Assembly (NCBI RefSeq): GCF_006716565.1
Contig: NZ_VFPG01000001.1
Coordinates: forward strand, 4,960,001-5,024,000
Source: Nocardia bhagyanarayanae
Lineage (GTDB): Bacteria; Actinomycetota; Actinomycetes; Mycobacteriales; Mycobacteriaceae
Direction: 5' to 3'
DNA length: 64,000 nucleotides
The position numbers were made by a program, and so were the translations under genes. Within the stretch, counting starts at the first letter, position 1. Every line of letters begins with the position of its first letter. The notes beneath the pieces were generated by a model that had not been told where the DNA came from, searched no databases, and was given only the letters and a program-made list of their open reading frames with translations. Of the stretch, positions 25,340 through 33,636 are shown in pieces.

Positions 25340-26454
25340 GTGCACGATCCGATTCCTCGGCGACCCAGGCGTTCGCCGAAGAAGTAGCCGAGGCTGATGT
25401 TCGTTCCGCCTTCACTCAGCACCTGAGGCTGCGGGAGATCGCCCGCTTCGCCGAAAGCGCCGAACAAGCCGCGGATATGGAATCGGCCTCGCGGGCGCTG
25501 GCGAAACGTTACGGCACCCATCCGGTGTGGGACGAACTGTCCGGGGCGTTCGCGGTATGGCGAACCAACCCCGCGTGGGCCGCACGGATGTTGGCTGCGG
25601 TCGAGGCCGCGGCAGCCGGGGTTCCTGATGCCGCAGCAGCGATGCTGCGCAGCCTGCGCCAGGCTGCCGAGATCACCGGCAGGCGCGATCCGGTCATCGA
25701 GAACAACGGTCAGGATGCGGCGCGATGGCGCCCTCCACCGTCGCGCAGCATCGGTGCCGCCACCGGCCAAGAGTCGGGGAAAGTGTTGGACCGCCTTTTC
25801 GGGCCCGACAGCACCTCGCTCGATATGGACGCAGTCGAGGCGATCATCGCCACCACCGACGAGCTGCTGGACGAACAAGACGACCAGGGAGACCGCTCGA
25901 GCGGCCGCGATGACCCGATACGACAGGTGGATCCCGCGAAGCGCAGCACTCCGGTCGCCGTCGAAGGCGACAGCCGAGATCGCGAACTGGCCGCCCGCCT
26001 GTCCGCACTGCGGGTCCTGCGTGACGTGGTGGCGGAGCACACCCGGCTGGCGGAGAACTGGGATCGGGATCCGCGCCACGAGCAGGAGCACATTGGACGT
26101 CTCGAGTCGCTGATGGACGACGTACGCACGGCCAAACAGCTGGCCGCCGCGGCCGGTGCCAGCGAAGAGGATCTGCACGCCGTCTACCGTGGCGCACTCA
26201 CCGGGACCCGCTGGTCAGAACTTGCCACCCACCTCACCGTCGCAGGGAATCGACTCGACCTGCCTAGCGTGCCGGCGGGCTTGGAGACCACCGCCGCGGC
26301 TGTACCGGACCGCGCGCCGCCGGGCCACTCGATCGGTGCCGCGATCGGTGCCGCTCTGCCTCCCGAAGCCAATATCGACGGGTGGTCGCCCGAGCCGGAC
26401 CCGCCGATGACCGTCCCCGATCCCGACTCGCTCGGCTACGGCGCTGATGACTGA
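25336..26454 (+). CDS. Operon protein with paralog motif near the C-terminus
   Basis: A 372-residue helical protein starting at GTG 25336 (GGAGG upstream). The first 240 residues are distinct, with an acidic centre (ELLDEQDDQGDRSS). Near residues 276-297 it has AAGASEEDLHAVYRGALTGT followed by RW, which fits the family motif. From residue 334 it has GAAIGAALPPEANIDGW and an EPDPP acidic end. It is therefore a divergent or fused relative of the tandem family. It lies directly before the VirD4-like gene. Confidence 0.6.
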   Translation: MSARSDSSATQAFAEEVAEADVRSAFTQHLRLREIARFAESAEQAADMESASRALAKRYGTHPVWDELSGAFAVWRTNPAWAARMLAAVEAAAAGVPDAAAAMLRSLRQAAEITGRRDPVIENNGQDAARWRPPPSRSIGAATGQESGKVLDRLFGPDSTSLDMDAVEAIIATTDELLDEQDDQGDRSSGRDDPIRQVDPAKRSTPVAVEGDSRDRELAARLSALRVLRDVVAEHTRLAENWDRDPRHEQEHIGRLESLMDDVRTAKQLAAAAGASEEDLHAVYRGALTGTRWSELATHLTVAGNRLDLPSVPAGLETTAAAVPDRAPPGHSIGAAIGAALPPEANIDGWSPEPDPPMTVPDPDSLGYGADD

Positions 26455-26502
26455 AACCAACTGTGGCTCAACGTAATCAACCGCAACTATGGAGGTGTCG
26501 CG

Positions 26503-28410
26503 ATGTTCGCGTCCCGAGAAACCCGCCGCCGCACCAAAGGCGGACTCAGTGAGGAAACCACGCTCCTGCCGTTGACCGGCGTGCTGATTGCGCTGATCGC
26601 CGGTGGATGGGTAGCGCTCACGATCGGCAGCTGGCTGGCCGGACTCCCGGCGACCGGCGACCCGGTCTCCGCGCTCCTGGATGCCGCACTCGGGACCAGA
26701 CCTTGGCCATGGCAGTCCAGCGTCATCGCCGTGATCCTGCTGGCCGCTGCAACGGTCACGGGGCGGGGATTGTGGCGATCGGTCAGCGGTGTAAGCGAGG
26801 TCGACGCCGCCGCGCGGACCATGGCGCGCCCCTCCACGATCACTCTGGCCCGCGAAGCTGACAACCTCGCCGCCAACAAACGGCTGTTGGCGGCCGCACC
26901 GCCCGACATGCAGACCAAGCCGGGCCCGTTCCTGGGGGAGACGGTCGTCGGCAGGGTCGGGCTGTATCTGCCTGCAGAACTGGGATGCACCATCTGCGCG
27001 GGAACCCGTACCGGCAAAACGATGGTGTGGGCGATCCCGTTCCTACTGGATGCGTGGGGGCCGAGCTTGGCCACGAGCAACAAGCCCGACCTGTACCGGC
27101 ACACCCTGGCCGAGCGAGAACGACGCGGCCGGATCTGGCTGTGCGACCTGCAAGCAGTGACTGGCACAGCGCAACTCGGGTTCTGGGTGAACCTGCTCGC
27201 CTCGGTTGACACCCTGCCCGCGGCCCGCAAGCTGGCCAGCTTCTTCATCTCCGCATCCTCGGGGACAGCAGCTCAGGCCGCCAATGCCCGCGTCGACTCC
27301 TACTTCGACGGCGGCGCACAAGAATTGCTGAGCTTGTATTTGCTGGCGGCGGCGAGCGCGCGCGGAGATCTGCTGCACGTCGCGGAATGGCTTGGCAGAG
27401 ACCAGGATCAGACGCCTGTGCTGATCCTGCGTCACGCCGGGCACGACCGCGCCGCTGACCGGGTCCTGGAATCGCAAGCGCTCTACGCCCGCCAGCGGGA
27501 CGGCCTCTACGACATGGCCCGCCGATTCCTGAACACGCTATCGGATGAGGGGTATGCGCGGTTGGTTACCCCGCCGCGGCGTCGGCGCCTGCGGGCACGG
27601 GAAGCTGACCTGCCTGGCACGGGGACGACGAGGATCGTTGTGGATTCCGAGCTCGACGACGAAGTTGTTCACTCGCTGCCGGAGTTCAAGCCGGTCGAAT
27701 TCGTGCGATCCGACGGCGACACCCTGTATGCGCTGTCGATGAGCGGCGCCGACAGCGCCACTCCGCTGACCGCGGCGCTAGTCGGACAGATTCTTGAAGC
27801 TGGACTACAGATCGCGCGAGCCCGCCCCGACGGGCGGCTACGCATCCCGCTGACCGCCGTGCTCGACGAAGCCGCGAACTGCGCCCGCATCGGTGAACTC
27901 CCGTCCTACTACACCTACGCCGGTGGCTGTGGAATCATGCTGATCACAATTCTGCAGGTCATCGAACAAGGCGAAGACCTCTGGGGTGTCAACGGATTGC
28001 GCACGATGCGCGCCCAGTCGATCGAGATCTACGGTGGGGGCATCGCCGTACTCGACTACCTCGAGCAGTGGTCGAAATTCACCGGGGACCATGACGTCGC
28101 CGACAGGTCCCGTAGCCGCGGACCCGGAGGCGTTCAGCGCAGCCTCAGCTGGCGCGCCGAACCGATCCTCTCCGTCGCCGAACTGGCGGCGCTCCCGAAA
28201 GACCGAGCACTGGTCCGGCTTCCCGGGCACAAACCACTGCTGGTGCGCAAACGCTGGTGGACCGACAGCCAACACGCCGGGGTCATTACCGAATCGCTGG
28301 CCCGATTCGAAAACCAACCCGACCCCGAGGAGGCCACCACATTGTCTGTCGCGGACACAGCCGACACCGACAGCGAAGGAGACAGCGGGGAAGGGGAGCG
28401 GGGATGGTAA
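26503..28410 (+). CDS. VirD4/TraG-like type IV coupling protein
   Basis: A 635-residue ATPase that recruits the relaxosome and protein substrates to the secretion channel. Two N-terminal transmembrane helices (about residues 22-46 and 72-90). Walker A GTRTGKT at 167-173; Walker B LTAVLDEAAN near 450; a TraG-like downstream region (YYTYAGGCGIMLITILQVIE). Shine-Dalgarno sequence GGAGGTGTCGCG before ATG 26503. It overlaps the next start by seven bases. The proteins encoded on both sides are plausible substrates or partners. Confidence 0.85.
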   Translation: MFASRETRRRTKGGLSEETTLLPLTGVLIALIAGGWVALTIGSWLAGLPATGDPVSALLDAALGTRPWPWQSSVIAVILLAAATVTGRGLWRSVSGVSEVDAAARTMARPSTITLAREADNLAANKRLLAAAPPDMQTKPGPFLGETVVGRVGLYLPAELGCTICAGTRTGKTMVWAIPFLLDAWGPSLATSNKPDLYRHTLAERERRGRIWLCDLQAVTGTAQLGFWVNLLASVDTLPAARKLASFFISASSGTAAQAANARVDSYFDGGAQELLSLYLLAAASARGDLLHVAEWLGRDQDQTPVLILRHAGHDRAADRVLESQALYARQRDGLYDMARRFLNTLSDEGYARLVTPPRRRRLRAREADLPGTGTTRIVVDSELDDEVVHSLPEFKPVEFVRSDGDTLYALSMSGADSATPLTAALVGQILEAGLQIARARPDGRLRIPLTAVLDEAANCARIGELPSYYTYAGGCGIMLITILQVIEQGEDLWGVNGLRTMRAQSIEIYGGGIAVLDYLEQWSKFTGDHDVADRSRSRGPGGVQRSLSWRAEPILSVAELAALPKDRALVRLPGHKPLLVRKRWWTDSQHAGVITESLARFENQPDPEEATTLSVADTADTDSEGDSGEGERGW

Positions 28411-29312
28411 GCACCGCGCGGACGGGGTCCGGGCGCGGTGGCGCTGCTACCGCACCGCAGTTCCGGGATTTCGTGCAGTTCGCCGAGCAGTGGTTGCTGC
28501 CGATGATCAACGTCCGTCTCGCCGAGGCCCGCCGCGAGCAAACCTACACCTGGTGCACCCAATGGTGGGCGCATCGTCCCGTGGCGGTCCGGATCGCGCA
28601 CCTGCACACCGCATTCGAAGCCACCCGACGGTCCCGCGCCGGATCGGCAATGAGCAGCTACCTGTCCGGCCACGTCGACGCCCACTTCCGCACCATCCTG
28701 GACGCCGCCAACGGACCACTACACCGCTGCACCCGCGCGGTCCACGTCCCACTGGCGTCACTGCCCTTCGACCCCGTCCCGTTCAACTACTTCGGGACTG
28801 CCCTGGCCCCGCCACCTCGTCAGCCCGCACCCGCCACAGCGGACCCCGACACCGACAGTGGAGGCGACGACAGCGAGCGGAAGCCGCCACCACCACGATT
28901 CGGTGATTTCGTGCAGTTCGTCGAGCAGTGGCTGTTGCCTACGACCGCCGTCCGGATCGCCGCCAACTCCCGAGAAGGCCAGTACACCTGGTGTCAACGA
29001 TGGTGGGAACACCGCGCCGTGGCAATACGATTCGCCGCACTACATCGAGGATTCGAAGCCGCACTGCGCGCCGAGGACAAGACCGCGATGTCGGGCTACA
29101 TCGTCCGCCACCTCGACCCCCACCTCCGGTCGATCCTCGACGCCGCCAACGGACCCCTACACCGCTGCCGACCTGACGAACACGTCAGTGTGCCGGGCCT
29201 GCCGTTCAGCACACCTCCACGCGACTGGTTCGCAACGCCCGGAATCGCGACTCCCACCGAGGATCTCGGGTTCGGCCCCGACTTCCGCGCCCTGCGGGCA
29301 GTCGACCAATAG
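28404..29312 (+). CDS. Protein with two tandem DUF4913-type domains
   Basis: A 302-residue protein formed by an internal duplication. Repeat 1 (about residues 15-110) has FVQFAEQWLLPMINVRL, TWCTQWWAHRPVAVRIAHLH and ILDAANGPLHRC. Repeat 2 (about 165-260) has FVQFVEQWLLPTTAVRI, TWCQRWWEHRAVAIRFAALH and ILDAANGPLHRC. The WxxxWWxH...HLDxH...GPLHRC pattern matches DUF4913, normally a single-domain protein of actinobacterial mobile elements. It directly follows and overlaps the coupling-protein gene, so a role in substrate processing or DNA transfer is plausible but unproven. Confidence 0.7.
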   Translation: MVSTARTGSGRGGAATAPQFRDFVQFAEQWLLPMINVRLAEARREQTYTWCTQWWAHRPVAVRIAHLHTAFEATRRSRAGSAMSSYLSGHVDAHFRTILDAANGPLHRCTRAVHVPLASLPFDPVPFNYFGTALAPPPRQPAPATADPDTDSGGDDSERKPPPPRFGDFVQFVEQWLLPTTAVRIAANSREGQYTWCQRWWEHRAVAIRFAALHRGFEAALRAEDKTAMSGYIVRHLDPHLRSILDAANGPLHRCRPDEHVSVPGLPFSTPPRDWFATPGIATPTEDLGFGPDFRALRAVDQ

Positions 29313-29340
29313 CTGAAACGAGGACGAGGAGCCAAATTCG

Positions 29341-29475
29341 ATGAAACGTCCTGCACAGCCCCCAGAGCGACGCACAGTCCTGTCGCCTTGGCGGGCCGAA
29401 GGCTACGACACCGCGCTCGCAATCAGCCGATTGCTGCTGGGGCAGCAGCGCACCGCCGAGGTGGGCGATGGATGA
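29341..29475 (+). CDS. Bridging small ORF (44 aa)
   Basis: ATG 29341 follows GAGGAGCC and encodes a basic 44-residue peptide (MKRPAQPPERRTVLSPWRAE at its start, then ALAISRLLLGQQRTAEVGDG). Its end overlaps the start of the 29468 gene by eight bases. It is the best-formed of the bridging ORFs: good Shine-Dalgarno sequence, amphipathic helix, coding-like composition. Confidence 0.6.
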   Translation: MKRPAQPPERRTVLSPWRAEGYDTALAISRLLLGQQRTAEVGDG

Positions 29476-29902
29476 CTGGATGCGCCGAGCCCGTGACCTG
29501 CTGATGCGGTTCGGGCGATGGGTGATGTTCGACGACCTGAAGTCGCGCGGCCCAGACGGCTCGCTGGCCGACGACGATGCGGTGCTGATGACGACGTTGC
29601 CGCCCGAGAAATGGCCGCACCACCTGCGTGCCAAACCCTCCGCCAATGCCAAGCCGCTCTCACCACCATCGACTGCGTCGAACGATCACGACGGCGATCG
29701 CGACAAAGGCGGAGCGCAGTTGCGTGATGGCAATCCCACGGTGCGAGGCGCTCTTTCGGCCGCGAATCTACTCGACGCGCCAGCCACGACGGTCGATCGG
29801 GGCCAAGGACAGGCAGCGCAGGAACGGGAGATCGACGACGGCGCCGGGGCCGCACCGCCGGACGACTCACCCGAGATCGCAGAGGGTGAGGGCCTGCTGT
29901 GA
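29468..29902 (+). CDS. Hypothetical acidic protein with shared tail motif
   Basis: A 144-residue protein. N-terminal helix (MDDWMRRARDLLMRFGRWVM), then disordered, acidic sequence. From residue 94 it has GALSAANLLDAPATTVDRGQ, closely similar to GTAIAAANLTRAPAAGVESD in the 30063 product. It therefore seems to share the tail module without the paralog core. GTGA overlap leads into the 20-aa ORF at 29899. Confidence 0.5.
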   Translation: MDDWMRRARDLLMRFGRWVMFDDLKSRGPDGSLADDDAVLMTTLPPEKWPHHLRAKPSANAKPLSPPSTASNDHDGDRDKGGAQLRDGNPTVRGALSAANLLDAPATTVDRGQGQAAQEREIDDGAGAAPPDDSPEIAEGEGLL

Positions 29903-29961
29903 CCAGCTCGAGAGTCTTCACCGAGATCGACGAATGCGACGCCTGCCCGCTGTTGAACTAA
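29899..29961 (+). CDS. Micro-ORF with CxxC (20 aa)
   Basis: GTG 29899 overlaps the preceding TGA and has GAGGGTGAGGG upstream. The 20-residue product TSSRVFTEIDECDACPLLN (after the initiator) carries CDAC. It ends about 100 bases before the next gene, so it does not bridge. Short enough to be chance. Confidence 0.3.
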   Translation: MTSSRVFTEIDECDACPLLN

Positions 29962-30062
29962 CCGGCGCGCATCTGCCCACCTCAGCCCACGCTGATGGGT
30001 GATGCCCCGCGCCTCGCCGGTGCGCTGGTGACCCATTCTCCGACTGAAAAGGAGCCTCACTG

Positions 30063-30995
30063 ATGCGTAAACCAACCGCGTTGGAAAAGAAGGTGTTGCA
30101 GACACTGCAGGATCTGACCGCGGAGAACACCGCTATCAGCGCTTCCGGCCGAGAGCCCGTGCCCACCGCGACCGAACCCCAGCTGTCGGTGACGAGAGAG
30201 GAGTGGGACGACCGGGTGGCGATGGCCGAAGCGCTGAAGCAGGCCGCACTCGCCGGGGGAATCCCCTCATCGTGGGTCGCGCACGTCACCGAGCGCGGCG
30301 AAAAGGGACGCTACTGGCATCCGGATTTGTGGTTGCGGCCCGCAGAACAACCGGTCGATCGCGCTCAGATACTGGCCGGTCTGCGCGCCGACGCAGACCT
30401 TCTGCGGTCGATCACGGGACTGCAGGCTGCCGCATGGCATTTCGACCTGCACCGCGCCGACGAGGAGACCTCCAGCACGGTGGATCTCGTGATGGATCTG
30501 ATGTGGCAGCGCATGGTGTCGGTGGCCCGCCTGGCCGCAGTCACGGCCCAGGAAGCTCGAGGAGTCTGGGGTGATGCCCAAACCTGGGCGCGCAGTGCCG
30601 TCACCGACCTCGGTGCCCTGGACCGCGCCCGCGTCGCCGCTGCGTGGAGTGAAGCGGCGAGGCTGAACGCTTGGAGCTACGGCTGGCAAGCCATCGGCCT
30701 GGCCGAGGCCGGTGTGAAACCCAAAGCCCTCCAGCGGTTCACCCCACCACCGAAGCCGACCGACCTTGTCGAACTCATCCAGGATGAACTCGCTGTAACC
30801 GGCACTGGTGCCGGCACCGCGATCGCCGCGGCCAACCTTACTCGAGCTCCCGCTGCTGGCGTCGAAAGCGACAGCGGTGCAGCCTTGTTCAGCGACAGCT
30901 CCGGCAGCGCGGAAGCCGGCACGGACACCTACGCCGAATACGCGGACTGGCCGACTGAGCCGACATTCAGCGACACCGACGGGCGGTCGCTGTGA
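30063..30995 (+). CDS. Paralog-family member 6, with C-terminal tail motif
   Basis: A 310-residue protein. Family blocks: GIPSSWVAHVTERGEKGRYW; LRSITGLQAAAWHFDLHRA; TAQEARGVWGDAQTWARSA. From residue 251: GTAIAAANLTRAPAAGVESD, then an acidic end (ADWPTEPTFSDTDGRSL). ATG 30063 with AAAGGAGCC. Resumes the family after the coupling-protein segment, so the array is split by VirD4 and the DUF4913 gene rather than being one block. Confidence 0.65.
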   Translation: MRKPTALEKKVLQTLQDLTAENTAISASGREPVPTATEPQLSVTREEWDDRVAMAEALKQAALAGGIPSSWVAHVTERGEKGRYWHPDLWLRPAEQPVDRAQILAGLRADADLLRSITGLQAAAWHFDLHRADEETSSTVDLVMDLMWQRMVSVARLAAVTAQEARGVWGDAQTWARSAVTDLGALDRARVAAAWSEAARLNAWSYGWQAIGLAEAGVKPKALQRFTPPPKPTDLVELIQDELAVTGTGAGTAIAAANLTRAPAAGVESDSGAALFSDSSGSAEAGTDTYAEYADWPTEPTFSDTDGRSL

Positions 30996-31075
30996 TCCGC
31001 GAACAGACACCCGAACTCGGCAGAGGCCTGAGACCGCGAGACGACGACGCCATAGTGAGCGACGCCCATGAGTAG
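30992..31075 (+). CDS. Bridging small ORF (27 aa)
   Basis: GTG 30992 overlaps the stop of the 30063 gene and the frame runs 27 codons (MIREQTPELGRGLRPRDDDA at its start) to a TAG at 31073-31075, overlapping the next ATG (31068) by eight bases. It exactly joins two family members. No separate Shine-Dalgarno sequence is evident for the downstream gene. Confidence 0.45.
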   Translation: MIREQTPELGRGLRPRDDDAIVSDAHE

Positions 31076-32003
31076 GGGAAGCGTCGCGTCGTCGGTGCGA
31101 GGCCGCGATCTGCCGATCCGGCAGGCTACCGCGCTACGTCGCGTCCAAGACCTAGCCGCCGACGCCGCGCGGGTGCGGAAGACGATCGAAACCGCGGAGG
31201 CGACCAATCCGCGGGCCGCCGCGCAACTCGACCGAACCGTCCATGCCCGCCAAGAAGCCGAGTACGACGCGGTGCGGGCCGGGGCACCGCGTGCATGGAT
31301 CGCTCTGGCACGGGAGTGGGGCCGCACCGGCCGGTGCTGGTCGCAGCGCAATATGTTCCCACCGATGCCGTGGGACCCACAGCGGCAGACACCGTCGCGG
31401 ATCAGCACCGACCGCGGCTCGATGATCGAGATGGTCGCACTCACCGTCGTCCGCGAGCATCGCCTCGCTGCCCGAGGCATCACCACCGAACCCGATCCCG
31501 CTGCAGCTGAAGGGCTTCGCCGCAACCTCAACGCGCTGTGGAGCCGTGCCCACATCAGCGCTGCTGTGCAGGCCATGCACGCCGGACGCGAGCGGCCGCC
31601 CCCATGGCGGATTAGCGACGGGACATGGCGAGCTGCGATCGAGAAGTACCGCGACTACAACCTCCAAGACCTCGACGCGCTCTGGCGCGACTACACCACC
31701 CCACGCATCGCCGATCGTGTCCGCAACTCGATGGCAAGCCTGCGACGCGCTGCACGCGCCGCGGCGGTCCCACCACTTGGACAAGATCCGTCGCCGGCCA
31801 ACGTCTTGTTCGGGCGAGCACGCTACATTGCTTACGAGACCTTGTCCTCGCCAACCGAAGACGGTATCGGCACCGCGAACGCCATCCACGCCGCGTGGCT
31901 CGGCCCCGACACCTGCACCGCGTGGGACGAACCCGAAATACCGGACACCGAAACGTCCCAAACCGGCGTGCACTACGAATGCGCATCAGGCGCGGAGCGC
32001 TGA
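31068..32003 (+). CDS. Paralog-family member 7, function unknown
   Basis: A 311-residue protein. Opening LRRVQDLAADAARVRKTIET; family motif GAPRAWIALAREWGRTGRCW; second block MVALTVVREHRLAARGI; third region LQDLDALWRDYTTPRI. The tail includes DGIGTANAIHAAWLGPD followed by WDEPEIPDTET. Last clear member of the array and the last sizeable gene of the plus-strand conjugation operon. Confidence 0.6.
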   Translation: MSRGSVASSVRGRDLPIRQATALRRVQDLAADAARVRKTIETAEATNPRAAAQLDRTVHARQEAEYDAVRAGAPRAWIALAREWGRTGRCWSQRNMFPPMPWDPQRQTPSRISTDRGSMIEMVALTVVREHRLAARGITTEPDPAAAEGLRRNLNALWSRAHISAAVQAMHAGRERPPPWRISDGTWRAAIEKYRDYNLQDLDALWRDYTTPRIADRVRNSMASLRRAARAAAVPPLGQDPSPANVLFGRARYIAYETLSSPTEDGIGTANAIHAAWLGPDTCTAWDEPEIPDTETSQTGVHYECASGAER

Positions 32004-32134
32004 CTCCGCAGCATCTGCCGTTGGCCCTGCGGGGCGAGCGGCCGCCCCGCGACACCACGCCCCAGGACGTCCGCCGCTGCCGATGTGCGGACGATCTCGG
32101 ACTGCCACCCAGCCGGATGGTCGAAGCATCGTAG
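31979..32134 (+). CDS. Possible small Cys-containing protein (51 aa)
   Basis: ATG 31979 lies inside the end of the previous gene (25-base overlap). The product MRIRRGALTPQHLPLALRGE... ends VRRCRCADDLGLPPSRMVEA plus Ser, basic with CRC. It continues past the preceding stop, suggesting a coupled terminal gene. Support is compositional only. Confidence 0.35.
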   Translation: MRIRRGALTPQHLPLALRGERPPRDTTPQDVRRCRCADDLGLPPSRMVEAS

Positions 32135-32607
32135 AAGCGCTGGCTCGCCAGTCCTCATCAGGACCCGCGTTCTGCGGATCCACGCGTGTGGCTACGTGGT
32201 GAATTTCGACGTCGATCATCGGTGAACCACGACGTGTCACCAGCTAGCGTGTTCCCACGCTCGGGCGCGTCCGCCGAACGCGCGGAAATGGCGATTTCAC
32301 GTTGTGTCAGCTGCGCTCAAGCCAAGACGTCAGTCAGCCGGGCGATACGCCGGATACGGATCGAAGAAGGAGATCCCAGGTCTGGGGCAGCGCAGATTCG
32401 AGGCTGCGCCCTCGCCAAGCAGAACCCGGGTAGAGCAGATACCGCGTCGCGATTCGCTGCCAGCCACTACACCGAGGCGAGCACCACACCCGTTGGTGGC
32501 GGCAGTAGCCCCGGTGATGCCCGTTCTGCGGGTCGCGCAGAGAATTAAGCGGTGCACTCACACAGACAGACGCGGTCGTCGGGGATCGACGTCGGGCGGG
32601 GCCGGCG
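32135..32607. other. Intergenic region without a supported gene
   Basis: Between the end of the conjugation operon and the predicted nuclease. Open frames here have no family resemblance, no good ribosome-binding site and poor composition. I see no hairpin strong enough to call a terminator. It presumably contains the promoter for the nuclease gene. Confidence 0.4.
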
Positions 32608-33627
32608 ATGAGCAAGGCAAGCGAGGCAGTAGCAGCCGCTGGCGGCTGGAGGGCATGGTTCGGTGCTGCCCACACGCTTCCGTCGAGCGCGACGAAGGAA
32701 GAGAAGGCAAACCGGGGCCGGGAGTTCGAAGCAGCGCTCATCGAGATGTTCACCGAAGCTGATCTAGATCCGCGATCGAGCTATCGACCGCTAGGAGAGG
32801 AGATTGACGGTTCGATTTGGTTAGACGGGCGGACATATCTGTTCGAAGCGAAATGGACCACCGCAGTCCATCCGGCCTCAAGCCTCTACCAGTTCAAAGG
32901 CAAGGTCGAAGGCAAACTCACCGGCACTATCGGCCTGTTCTTCAGCATGAGCGGTTACAGCACCGACGCCGTCGAGGCCTTGGTCGCGGGTAAAGAGCTG
33001 AACATAGTGCTTTTCGACGGCGCTGACGTGGGACTCGTTGTCGAAGACCAGATCGATATCGCGAAGGCGATTCGCTGGAAGCTTCGCGCCGCAGCGGAAT
33101 CCGGCACTCCCTACCTGCCACTGAACGATCTTCTGAGGAGTGCGCGCCTCGGGACAACGGTCGGGCTCCCGCCGCGCACAGTCTTCGTCGAAGGGCGATT
33201 CGACGAGTTGGTTTTCGAGTATTGGCGCGACGTCCGAAACGCCGTGCAGCCAGTTCAACTTATGGCTACTGCTGGGCCCGGGAACATGGCACGCATGATC
33301 GATGCGGTACTCCAGATAGCCGGGGAAGACATGCCGTTTACCGCCATCCTTGAGGAAGACCCGGCCGGACGCCGATCAGGTCGGGAGGTTCAAGAGCTGG
33401 TCGATCAGACCAACGCCGCGGGTGGTCACGCCCGGCTGCTGTGGATCCCAGGATCGTTGGAAGAGTGCATGGGGCTCAATGATTCCGGCGGCCGCCCGAG
33501 TTGGCGGTTGCGTCGTGATCAACTTGTCCAACGTCTGGAACAGGTCGACCTCGACGAGCGAGTCAGGCTTCACCCCGAACTGGCGCCCGTACTCGACGCC
33601 GTGGGGATTCCGGTGCCGAGGCCCTAG
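32608..33627 (+). CDS. Predicted two-domain nuclease: restriction-type PD-(D/E)XK plus TOPRIM-like
   Basis: A 339-residue protein. The N-terminal domain has restriction-endonuclease landmarks: RGREFEAALIEMF (conserved Glu), GEEIDGSIWLDG (Asp), YLFEAKWT (ExK), then SLYQFKGKVEGKL and TIGLFFSMSGYS, as in Mrr-like domains. The C-terminal part looks TOPRIM-like: TVFVEGRFDELVFEYW (Glu), PFTAILEEDPAGR (acidic pair) and IPGSLEECMGL, as in OLD-type nucleases. Both calls are by motif recognition. It lies next to AbiTii genes, so anti-phage or anti-plasmid defence is the likely role (inference). The ribosome-binding site is weak. Confidence 0.6.
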   Translation: MSKASEAVAAAGGWRAWFGAAHTLPSSATKEEKANRGREFEAALIEMFTEADLDPRSSYRPLGEEIDGSIWLDGRTYLFEAKWTTAVHPASSLYQFKGKVEGKLTGTIGLFFSMSGYSTDAVEALVAGKELNIVLFDGADVGLVVEDQIDIAKAIRWKLRAAAESGTPYLPLNDLLRSARLGTTVGLPPRTVFVEGRFDELVFEYWRDVRNAVQPVQLMATAGPGNMARMIDAVLQIAGEDMPFTAILEEDPAGRRSGREVQELVDQTNAAGGHARLLWIPGSLEECMGLNDSGGRPSWRLRRDQLVQRLEQVDLDERVRLHPELAPVLDAVGIPVPRP

Positions 33628-33636
33628 CCCTCCCAG

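Noticed and set aside
29899..29961. A functional CxxC redox or zinc microprotein at 29899
   Set aside because: Only 20 residues with one CDAC; kept as a low-confidence ORF but not claimed as functional.
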